Source: Actinoplanes lutulentus (lineage in GTDB: Bacteria > Actinomycetota > Actinomycetes > Mycobacteriales > Micromonosporaceae). Taken from it: DNA of 64,000 nucleotides. Below the pieces are notes generated by a model. That model was not told the origin of the DNA and made no database searches. It was given only the letters and a program-made list of their open reading frames with translations. The number at the start of each line of letters is the position of its first letter. Position 1 is the stretch's first letter. The stretch spans positions 1 through 64,000 of the forward strand of contig NZ_QLMJ01000028.1 in NCBI RefSeq assembly GCF_003259845.1. The letters are read 5' to 3'. Both the position numbers and the translations under genes were made by a program. Shown here piece by piece: positions 16,900 through 23,654 of the stretch.

Positions 16900-18051
16900 T
16901 CAGGCGGCGACGAATGCCTGGATGCCGACGGTGGCCGCGCCGCGCGCCCACTGTTCGAAGGGCAGCGGTCGGATGGACAGCGGGCACGCGGCCGCGGCGC
17001 CGAAGGCCTGGCGTTCGAAGCCGGTGCGGATGGGTGTCTCGAACAGGTCGTAGGCGGCCAGGCCCTCGCCGGAGACGACGATGCGAGCCGGACCGACCAG
17101 GTTCGCCACGGCCGCGATGGCGCAGCCGATGGCGTCGCCGGCTTGCGTGAACACCGCGCCGACACGCTGGTCGCCGGCGCGGGCGAGGGCGACCGCGCCG
17201 TCGAAGGTGAGTTCCGAGTGGCCGGAGAGTCGCCGGGCCCGTTCGACGATCGCGTCGGCGCCGGCGATGGCCTCCACGCAGCCGCGCCCGCCGCAGTGGC
17301 AGGCGGGACCGTTGACGTCGACGCCGATGTGGCCGATCTCGCCGGCCACACCGTGCGAGCCGGAGACCAGCCGGCCGTTGACGACCAGCCCGCAGCCGAT
17401 GCCGGTGCCGACGGTGACCAGGGCGAACGACTCCGCGCCGACGCCTTCGCCGAACCAGTGCTCGGCGGTGGTCAGTGCCTTCACGTCGTTCTCGACCACG
17501 ACGGTCAGCCCGGTGGCCGCCTCGGCGAGCTCGCGCAGCGCTACGTCGTGCCAGTGCAGGAAGGGTGAGTACCGCACCAGGCCGGTGCCGCGGTCGACGT
17601 CGCCGGAGATGGCGAGGCCGAGCCGTCGGGTGCGGGCCCGGTAGCCACCCTCGTCCAGCAGGCTGTTCGTGAGGTGGGTGAGCTCGGTCAGGACGTGCTC
17701 GACGTCGCGGTGGGTCAGCGGCCGGTGGGCCGACGCCCGCACCTGGGCGCTGAGATCGCAGACGACGCCGATCAGCTCGTCGGCGGTGATCTTGACACCG
17801 AGGAAGAACTCCCGGTCGGCTCGGATGGACAGTGGGCTGGCGGGCCGGCCGGCGCCGGGGCCGGTCCGCTCGGTCGGGGCCAGTTCCTGCAGGTAGCCGA
17901 GGTCGATGAGGGGCCGCGCCGCCTTGGTGACGGCGGCTTGCGAGAGTCCGAGCCGGCGGGCGAGGCCGACGCGGCTCAGTGGACCCTCGGTCAGCACGGC
18001 CGTGAGCACGGCGGTCATCGCCGGGGCGGCGGTTTCGGGCTCGGCGAACAT
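16900..18051 (-). CDS. ROK-family transcriptional regulator 1
   Basis: The 383-residue protein has an N-terminal winged helix (LARRLGLSQAAVTKAARPLI) and a sugar-kinase-like ROK domain with ENDVKALT, GEIGHIG and the zinc motif C-H-C-G-G-R-G-C-V-E. ROK repressors of this form release DNA when a sugar binds. It is a close paralogue of the ROK gene at 29082, many blocks being identical (ELAPTERTGPGAGRPASPL versus ELAATERTGPGAGRPASPL). The ATG at 18051 has no Shine-Dalgarno; a TTGATT/TACCTT promoter with a 17-nt spacer places the transcript start at this ATG, so translation is probably leaderless. It would control GH27, the divergent ABC importer and itself. Confidence 0.88.
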   Translation of the reverse strand: MFAEPETAAPAMTAVLTAVLTEGPLSRVGLARRLGLSQAAVTKAARPLIDLGYLQELAPTERTGPGAGRPASPLSIRADREFFLGVKITADELIGVVCDLSAQVRASAHRPLTHRDVEHVLTELTHLTNSLLDEGGYRARTRRLGLAISGDVDRGTGLVRYSPFLHWHDVALRELAEAATGLTVVVENDVKALTTAEHWFGEGVGAESFALVTVGTGIGCGLVVNGRLVSGSHGVAGEIGHIGVDVNGPACHCGGRGCVEAIAGADAIVERARRLSGHSELTFDGAVALARAGDQRVGAVFTQAGDAIGCAIAAVANLVGPARIVVSGEGLAAYDLFETPIRTGFERQAFGAAAACPLSIRPLPFEQWARGAATVGIQAFVAA

Positions 18052-18129
18052 GGCCGAAAGGTAGGCCAGCTGCTCACGGAAATCAATACTTGACGAAGGA
18101 AATTATTGAGCCTACGTTTCGGCCATGTT
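18047..18129. repeat. 20-nt inverted repeat flanking the shared operator, each arm with an ATG
   Basis: 18047-18066 and 18110-18129 are reverse complements with one mismatch in 20. The left arm holds the start codon of the ROK gene (18051, minus); the right arm holds an equivalent ATG on the plus strand (18125). The -10 boxes of both divergent promoters (TACCTT minus, TACGTT plus) are also inside the arms, so the two promoters are mirror images around the operator at 18084-18108. Confidence 0.85.
18084..18108. promoter_or_regulatory. ROK operator and divergent promoters, copy 1
   Basis: A 25-nt imperfect palindrome with arms CAATACTT and AAATTATTG (CAATAnTT...AAnTATTG). A 33-nt stretch around it (18079-18111) is identical to 29036-29068. 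On the plus strand TTGACG (18090-18095), a 17-nt spacer and TACGTT (18113-18118) form a promoter for the ABC importer; on the minus strand TTGATT (18086-18081), 17 nt and TACCTT (18063-18058) form the ROK promoter. The operator covers both -35 boxes, so one bound repressor could block both directions. Confidence 0.75.
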
Positions 18130-18154
18130 TCCCGAGATCGGCCAGGAGGTCTGA
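18125..18154 (+). CDS. Nine-codon leader ORF before the ABC importer
   Basis: ATG at 18125 followed by TTT CCC GAG ATC GGC CAG GAG GTC and TGA encodes MFPEIGQEV. The predicted transcript start (7 nt after TACGTT) is this ATG, and its stop TGA overlaps the ATG of the first permease by one base. The AGGAGG ribosome-binding site of the permease lies inside the leader ORF. The first bases, ATGTTTCCCG, match the start of the second ROK gene (29082), so this could be a relic of a ROK start, a coupling leader, or both. Expression is not shown by sequence alone. Confidence 0.4.
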   Translation: MFPEIGQEV

Positions 18155-19146
18155 TGGCGACCATCGCCCCCCACAAGATCCCACCGGCCGACGCGACGCA
18201 GCGGCGTGCCGAGCCGCTCATCCGCCGGCGCAGCCGACGGGCCGAACTGCAGAAGTCCTGGCGGCTGCACTGGCAGCTGTACCTGCTCGCCGCCGTCCCG
18301 CTCGCCTATTTCGTCATCTTCAAGTACATCCCGATGGCCTTCACCGTCATCGCGTTCAAGGACTACAGCCCGGTGCTGGGGCCGTGGGGCAGCCCGTGGG
18401 TCGGCCTGGACAACTTCCAGCGGCTCTTCACCAACCCGGTCTTCCTGACCCTGCTCGAGAACACGTTCATCCTGGCGTTCTACCTGGTCCTGGCGAGTTT
18501 CCCGATCCCGATCCTGTTGGCCATCGCGCTCAACGAGATCCGCAACGGGTGGTTCAAACGCACGGTGCAGATGGTCACCTACGCGCCCTACTTCATCTCC
18601 ACGGTCGTCGTCGTCTCGATCACGATCCTCGTGCTGTCGCCGCGGGCCGGCATCGTGAACGAAGGCCTCGGCCACCTGGGGGCCGGCCCGATCGATTTCC
18701 TCGGCGATCCGGACGCCTTCCGCCACATCTACGTGTGGTCCGACGTCTGGCAGACGATGGGTTACTCGGCCGTCATCTACATGGCCGCGCTCGCCGGCAT
18801 CGACCCCGCGCTGCACGAGGCGGCCAGGGTCGACGGGGCCAGCCGGCTGCAGCGCATCCGGCACATCGACCTGCCGGGAATCATGCCGACCGCGGTGATC
18901 ATGTTGATTCTGGGCGTCGGCAACATGATGGCGATCGGCTTCGAGAAAGCCTATCTGTTGCAGAACAGCCTGAATCTCGCTCAATCCGAAATCATTCCCA
19001 CGTACGTCTACAAGACCGGCCTCATCAACGCGGACTTCAGCATGGCCACGGCTGTCGGCCTGTTCAATTCCGTGGTCAACCTCTGCCTGCTCCTGGCCGT
19101 CAATTTCGTCGCCAAGCGGGTCACCGGAAACGGACTGTGGCGATGA
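18154..19146 (+). CDS. ABC sugar importer permease, LplB type
   Basis: The 330-residue protein is a binding-protein-dependent permease with about six membrane spans, beginning after a basic cytoplasmic N-terminus (~50 residues). The EAA loop reads EAARVDGASRLQRIRHIDLPGI. Its closest style is LplB of the polysaccharide/oligosaccharide importers with large lipoproteins. ATG 18154 follows AGGAGG by 4 nt and overlaps the leader ORF stop. It overlaps the second permease by 4 nt. No ATP-binding subunit is encoded nearby, so a shared MsiK-like ATPase elsewhere in the genome is expected. The likely cargo is a galactose- and/or fucose-containing oligosaccharide released by the neighbouring glycosidases. 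Confidence 0.88.
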   Translation: MATIAPHKIPPADATQRRAEPLIRRRSRRAELQKSWRLHWQLYLLAAVPLAYFVIFKYIPMAFTVIAFKDYSPVLGPWGSPWVGLDNFQRLFTNPVFLTLLENTFILAFYLVLASFPIPILLAIALNEIRNGWFKRTVQMVTYAPYFISTVVVVSITILVLSPRAGIVNEGLGHLGAGPIDFLGDPDAFRHIYVWSDVWQTMGYSAVIYMAALAGIDPALHEAARVDGASRLQRIRHIDLPGIMPTAVIMLILGVGNMMAIGFEKAYLLQNSLNLAQSEIIPTYVYKTGLINADFSMATAVGLFNSVVNLCLLLAVNFVAKRVTGNGLWR

Positions 19147-20054
19147 ACGCGACGACCATTCCCTCCGCCCCGAAGATTCGTGAGCCGTTCGGCGACCGCG
19201 TGTTCACGATCGTCGTCACGCTCATGCTTCTCATCCTGCTCGCACTCGTGCTGATGCCGCTGATCTACATCGTCGCCAGCTCGTTCAGCAGCCCGGCCGC
19301 CGTCAACGCCGGGCGGGTGAGCTTCTGGCCGGTCGAGTTCTCGACGGAGGCGTACCGATCGGCGCTGAGCAACTCGGAGATCCTCAGCGGTTACTACAAC
19401 TCACTGATCTACGCGGTCGCCGGCACGGTCATCAGCGTCACGCTGACCGTGGCGATCGCCTACCCGTTGTCGCGGAAGACCTTCTACGGGCGCAACGTCA
19501 TCATGACGCTGCTCATCTTCACCATGCTGTTCTCCGGCGGCCTGATCCCGACCTACATGGTCGTGCACGACCTGGGCATGCTGGACACCCGGTGGGCGCT
19601 GCTGATCCCCGGCGCCATCGGCGTGTGGCAGGTGATCATCGCCCGCACGTTCTTCGCCAACACCATCCCGGACGAGCTGTACGAGGCGTCCCAGCTGGAC
19701 GGCGCCGGCGGGCTGCGAACCCTGTGGTCGGTCGTGCTGCCGCTGTCGAAGCCGCTGCTCGCGGTGCTCGCCCTGATGTACACGGTTTACCAGTGGAACA
19801 CCTATTTCGACGCTCTGGTGTACCTCAAGGATCCCGATCTGTTCCCGCTGCAGATCGTGTTGCGCAACATCCTGCTTCTCAACACACCCCGAACCGGCGC
19901 CACCGATCTCGCCCAGCAGATGCACCAGATCCAGCTGGCCTACGTTCTGCGGTACGCGCTCATCGTCATCTCCAGCCTGCCCGTACTGATCCTCTACCCG
20001 TTCGTCGCGCGCTTCTTCACCAAGGGCGTGATGGTCGGTGCGGTCAAGGGCTGA
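19143..20054 (+). CDS. ABC sugar importer permease, LplC/YtcP type
   Basis: The 303-residue partner permease has about six spans and the EAA loop EASQLDGAGGLRTLWSVVLPLS. The pair LplB/LplC plus a 550-residue lipoprotein is a standard carbohydrate importer of the CUT1 class. It starts within the stop of the previous gene (ATGA at 19143), which indicates translational coupling, and ends 26 nt before the lipoprotein gene. Control by the ROK regulators follows from the operator upstream of the operon. Confidence 0.88.
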   Translation: MNATTIPSAPKIREPFGDRVFTIVVTLMLLILLALVLMPLIYIVASSFSSPAAVNAGRVSFWPVEFSTEAYRSALSNSEILSGYYNSLIYAVAGTVISVTLTVAIAYPLSRKTFYGRNVIMTLLIFTMLFSGGLIPTYMVVHDLGMLDTRWALLIPGAIGVWQVIIARTFFANTIPDELYEASQLDGAGGLRTLWSVVLPLSKPLLAVLALMYTVYQWNTYFDALVYLKDPDLFPLQIVLRNILLLNTPRTGATDLAQQMHQIQLAYVLRYALIVISSLPVLILYPFVARFFTKGVMVGAVKG

Positions 20055-20080
20055 CGTCAATTAATGAATGGGAAGGAATC

Positions 20081-21751
20081 ATGAGAACTCGACTTTCTGG
20101 ACGATCATTCATTGCTTTCGCGGCGGCCACGACACTGGTCGCGGCGGGCTGCAGCTCCAGCGGGGAGGCCGACGCTCCCGAGGCGAAGATGGACGGTGAC
20201 AAGGTCATCATCTCGGCGCTGGCGCCGGCCGACCCCGACACCAAGCTCGACACCAACGAGATCACCAAGCTGCTGAGCGACAAATTCAAGATCAAGTTCC
20301 AGTTCCAGACCACCACCACGGACGGCGGACCGGCCAAGGAGAAGCGCCAGATCGCGATCTCCAGTGGCGACTACCCGGACCTGTTCATGCTGATTCCGTG
20401 GGTCGACGCGTTCACCAAGACCGAGGTGCAGAAGCTCGGCCAGCAGGGCGTCGCGGTGCCACTGGAAGATCTGATCAAGGAGAACGCGCCGAACCTGCAG
20501 AAGGCGCTGGACGGCAACCCGGTCCTCAAGGCGATGTCCACCGCGCCCGACGGCCACATCTACGCTTTGCCGCAGTGGTCCGACTGCTACCACTGCTCGT
20601 ACCCGAACAAGCTGTGGATCAACTCGGACTGGCTGAAGAAGCTGAACCTGGCGATGCCGAAGACCACCGAGGAGCTGCGGACGGTCCTCACGGCGTTCAA
20701 GACCAAGGACCCGAACGGGAACGGCAAGGCCGACGAGATCCCGATGAGCACCGATACGCAGGACAGCACCCTGATCGGTTACCTCATGGGCGCGTTCGCG
20801 TACGCCCCGTACGGTGCCAACAACGGCGTACCGTCGCTGTTGCAGCTCGACGGCGACACGGTGTCCACCCCGGTCGACAAGCCCGAGTGGCGTGAGGGCC
20901 TGAAGTACATCGCCTCGCTGTTCAAGGACGGTCTGATCGACCAGGCCTCGTTCACCCAGAACTCCGAGGCGCTGCAGGCCATCGGCAACAACCCGGCGGC
21001 CGTCGAGCTCGGCTCCTCGCCGGTGCTGTGGCCGGGCATCTTCGTCCAGCTCGGCTCCAAGGACGGCCGCGACAAGCAGTACGACGCGGCGCCGCCGCTG
21101 ACCGGGCCCGCGGGCAAGGCCTACACCGGGTACAACAACCCGACCTCGATCGGTTACACGTTCATGCTGACCAACAAGTCGAGCAAGGAGGCGCGGGTCG
21201 CGGCGCTGAAGATGCTCGACTACATCTACACCGACGAGGGCCAGATCACCGTCAACGCCGGGCCCGAGGGCATCGGCTGGGTGAAGCCCAGCGCCACCGA
21301 CGTCGCGCTCGACAAGAGCGTGAAGCCGACCTGGAAGTCGGTGCCGGACACCGAGCGGCCGAAGAACGTCAACTGGGGTTCGATGAGCCAGTACAACTTC
21401 ACCCTCGCCCTGCGTAACTCCCAGGCGGTGCCGGAGGACATCTACGCCGAGGCGGGTCTCGAGCGGCGGCTGTTCCAGGCGACGCAGCAGTACGAGCCGA
21501 ACGTGGACCTGACCAAGGTCTACCCGGAGGCGCAGATCTGGACCGAACCGGGTGAGGTCTCCGAGCTCGCGACCCTGAAGACCAACCTGGACAGCTACGT
21601 CAGCCAGGGCCAGCTGGCCTTCATCACCGGCTCGAAGAACATCGACACCGACTGGGACGCCTTCGTCCAGGGCCTGGACGGCGTCGGCCTCAAGCGCTAC
21701 CTCGAAATCAACCAGCAGGCGTACGACCGGTACAAGTCCACCGCGAAGTGA
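20081..21751 (+). CDS. ABC sugar importer substrate-binding lipoprotein
   Basis: The 556-residue precursor begins with MRTRLSGRS, a hydrophobic stretch and a lipobox ending A-A-G-C (Cys at about residue 24). It has the length of LplA-type binding proteins, longer than the usual 400-450 residue CUT1 receptors, fitting oligosaccharide cargo. GGAAGGAA precedes the ATG by about 4 nt. It is the last gene of the importer operon: a strong intrinsic terminator follows its stop by 6 nt. The ligand is unknown; GH27, GH36 and GH95 enzymes nearby suggest galactosyl or fucosyl oligosaccharides. Confidence 0.88.
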   Translation: MRTRLSGRSFIAFAAATTLVAAGCSSSGEADAPEAKMDGDKVIISALAPADPDTKLDTNEITKLLSDKFKIKFQFQTTTTDGGPAKEKRQIAISSGDYPDLFMLIPWVDAFTKTEVQKLGQQGVAVPLEDLIKENAPNLQKALDGNPVLKAMSTAPDGHIYALPQWSDCYHCSYPNKLWINSDWLKKLNLAMPKTTEELRTVLTAFKTKDPNGNGKADEIPMSTDTQDSTLIGYLMGAFAYAPYGANNGVPSLLQLDGDTVSTPVDKPEWREGLKYIASLFKDGLIDQASFTQNSEALQAIGNNPAAVELGSSPVLWPGIFVQLGSKDGRDKQYDAAPPLTGPAGKAYTGYNNPTSIGYTFMLTNKSSKEARVAALKMLDYIYTDEGQITVNAGPEGIGWVKPSATDVALDKSVKPTWKSVPDTERPKNVNWGSMSQYNFTLALRNSQAVPEDIYAEAGLERRLFQATQQYEPNVDLTKVYPEAQIWTEPGEVSELATLKTNLDSYVSQGQLAFITGSKNIDTDWDAFVQGLDGVGLKRYLEINQQAYDRYKSTAK

Positions 21752-21757
21752 CGAGCG

Positions 21758-21793
21758 AGCCCGGCCGGCTGCCGATCAGCCGGCCGGGCTTTC
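21758..21793 (+). terminator. Intrinsic terminator of the ABC importer operon
   Basis: A perfect 14-bp stem (21758-21771 with 21777-21790), 5-nt loop, followed by TTTCTG. It separates the importer operon from the C45 hydrolase gene. Confidence 0.85.
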
Positions 21794-21837
21794 TGCTGGG
21801 CCAGACAGAGGACGGGCCACACAGAGGAGACGTCGAC

Positions 21838-22914
21838 ATGCCGGCCGTCGCGGGCGTACCCGGTGATTTTGTCGTTGTCTCTCATCTCGTCGTGCGCGGC
21901 ACCCAGGCGGAGATCGGGTTCGCGCTGGCCCGCGCCGCGGCCGATGTCTACGGATCCACGCCGCGCCCGGTGGCGCCGGTTCTGGGCCGGGCCCGGCGGC
22001 GCTGGTTCGCGGCGAACTGGCCCGAGCATCACCAGCGCACGCTGGGCATGGCGGCCGCGTTCGGCGTCTCCGCGGAGAGCGCCGGCTCGCTGTGTGTCGA
22101 CGACCTGAACGGCCTGCCGCTGCCGGGAGGATGCTCGGCGGTGTGGTGCCCACCGGATGGCATCGTGCGCAACTTCGACATTCACGAGTCGGTCATCGAA
22201 ACGACGACGCCGGCGCACACCCGGCAGCGGCTTCCCGCCCTGGCCCGGCCTCATGTGGTCGAGATGCACCCGGCGGACGGGCTGTCCTCCGTGGCGATCA
22301 CCGGCAACAACCTGAGCGGCTGCGTGGAGGGAATCAACGAAGCCGGACTCGCCGTCGTCGAACTCGCCGACGGCCAGGGCGCGACGATCCGGCCGATGGG
22401 CGCACCACAGGCCGGCGTGGACGAGTCGCAGCTGCCCCGGTTCCTGCTGGATCGATGCCGGACCGCCGAGCAGGCGCGCGAGGAACTGCACGGCGCCAAG
22501 CACTACACCCGGTACAGCAGCTGCCATTATCTGATCGCTGATGCCCACGGGGACGCGTTCGTCTGGGAGCGCGAGGCCGACAACGTCGAGCACGTGGTCG
22601 ACGCCGGGGATGCACCGCTGGCCGTCACCAATCATTTGATTGCGTACGGGATAGGCCCCGGTGACGACTCCACGGGCGGCACTCACACCCGGCTCCGCCA
22701 TCTCGCGCGGCTCGGGGAGAACGGCACGGCGGACAGCGGGCGGGTGCATGCCGCCCTCGACGAGATCCGCGCCGAAGAGGCCGGCACGGCGGAGGCTGTC
22801 ACGCTCTGGCGCAGCGAGTACCGGACGACGACGGCGTCGATGACCGTCCGATTCCTGCTCGGTATCGAAGCGGGACAGCGTTACAGCGCGCCCCTGTCGT
22901 TCGCCGCGCGATAG
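21838..22914 (+). CDS. C45-family Ntn-hydrolase (acyltransferase/peptidase-like)
   Basis: The 358-residue protein resembles the C45 family, which includes acyl-CoA:6-aminopenicillanate acyltransferase and related self-processing hydrolases. The candidate nucleophile is the Cys in PGGCSAVW at about residue 100, preceded by the D-D-L-N-G-L segment where cleavage would expose it; ITGNNLSGCVEGINEAGLAV further on matches the family core. AGAGGAGA precedes ATG 21838. It lies beyond the terminator of the importer, so it is probably a separate transcription unit or reached only by read-through. The amide or peptide substrate is unknown. Confidence 0.7.
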   Translation: MPAVAGVPGDFVVVSHLVVRGTQAEIGFALARAAADVYGSTPRPVAPVLGRARRRWFAANWPEHHQRTLGMAAAFGVSAESAGSLCVDDLNGLPLPGGCSAVWCPPDGIVRNFDIHESVIETTTPAHTRQRLPALARPHVVEMHPADGLSSVAITGNNLSGCVEGINEAGLAVVELADGQGATIRPMGAPQAGVDESQLPRFLLDRCRTAEQAREELHGAKHYTRYSSCHYLIADAHGDAFVWEREADNVEHVVDAGDAPLAVTNHLIAYGIGPGDDSTGGTHTRLRHLARLGENGTADSGRVHAALDEIRAEEAGTAEAVTLWRSEYRTTTASMTVRFLLGIEAGQRYSAPLSFAAR

Positions 22915-22931
22915 CGGGTTAGCCTGCCGTC

Positions 22932-23534
22932 ATGGGGAGCGCGGAGCTGGATGAGTTGATCGTCGCGGACGGCGAGGCGCTGCGCGCGTGGCTGTCCGCC
23001 AACCACGCCGCGTCGCCCGGCGTCTGGCTGGCCCTGACCAGAAAAGGCGGCACCGTCACCACGCTGACCTGGCAGCAGGCCGTCGACGAGGGCCTGTGCT
23101 TCGGCTGGATCGACGGGCAGGCCCGGAAACGGGACGAGGAGAGCTCGTGGATCCGGTTCACGCCGCGGAGGGCCCGCAGCTCCTGGTCACAGCGCAACGT
23201 CGCGCACGTGGCCCGGCTGGAAGCGCAGGGCCTGATGCTGCCGTCCGGCCGGGCCGCGGTGGACGCCGCGAAAGCGGACGGGCGGTGGGCGGCGGCATAC
23301 GCCCCGCCGTCGGAAGCCGTGGTACCGGACGACCTGCTCACCGCCATCGCCGCCGTCCCGGCCGCCCAGGCCATGTTCGACGTCCTCACCAAGGCCAACC
23401 GGTTCGCTCTCATCCACCGCGTCAACGGCGTCAAACGGGCGGAGACCCGCGCGCGGAAGATCGTCGAGATCGTCGCCATGCTGGCCCGCCACGAGACGTA
23501 CTACCCACAGAAGGCCCAGCCTCCGGTCTCATGA
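22932..23534 (+). CDS. YdeI/OmdA-family protein
   Basis: The 200-residue protein has the YdeI/OmpD-associated family features: L-R-A-W-L-S-A-N-H near the N-terminus, then L-T-W-Q-Q-A-V-D-E-G-L-C-FGWIDG at ~50-65 and F-T-P-R-R-A-R-S-S-W-S-Q-R-N. Family members are small cytoplasmic proteins linked in some bacteria to antimicrobial peptide resistance, without known biochemistry. The gene follows the C45 hydrolase by 17 nt and ends in front of an unusual pair of overlapping hairpins. Confidence 0.75.
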   Translation: MGSAELDELIVADGEALRAWLSANHAASPGVWLALTRKGGTVTTLTWQQAVDEGLCFGWIDGQARKRDEESSWIRFTPRRARSSWSQRNVAHVARLEAQGLMLPSGRAAVDAAKADGRWAAAYAPPSEAVVPDDLLTAIAAVPAAQAMFDVLTKANRFALIHRVNGVKRAETRARKIVEIVAMLARHETYYPQKAQPPVS

Positions 23535-23599
23535 CGCGCGGCGGCGCTACCGAGCGTCCTCGGCCTGACCGGCCGAGGGGACCATGCGGCTCTTTCGTG

Positions 23600-23645
23600 C
23601 CACACCCATGGTGGGTGTGGCTACACCCACCATGGGTGTAGCCAC
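23600..23645. terminator. Two overlapping palindromes between convergent genes
   Basis: CCACACCCA-TGG-TGGGTGTGG (23600-23620) is a 9-bp stem; 23617-23645 is a 13-bp perfect stem with loop CCA. They share four bases (23617-23620), so only one can form at a time. They lie between convergent genes ending at 23534 and 23655 and may act as a bidirectional terminator, though T-tracts are weak on both sides. Confidence 0.55.
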
Positions 23646-23654
23646 TTTCGCCGC

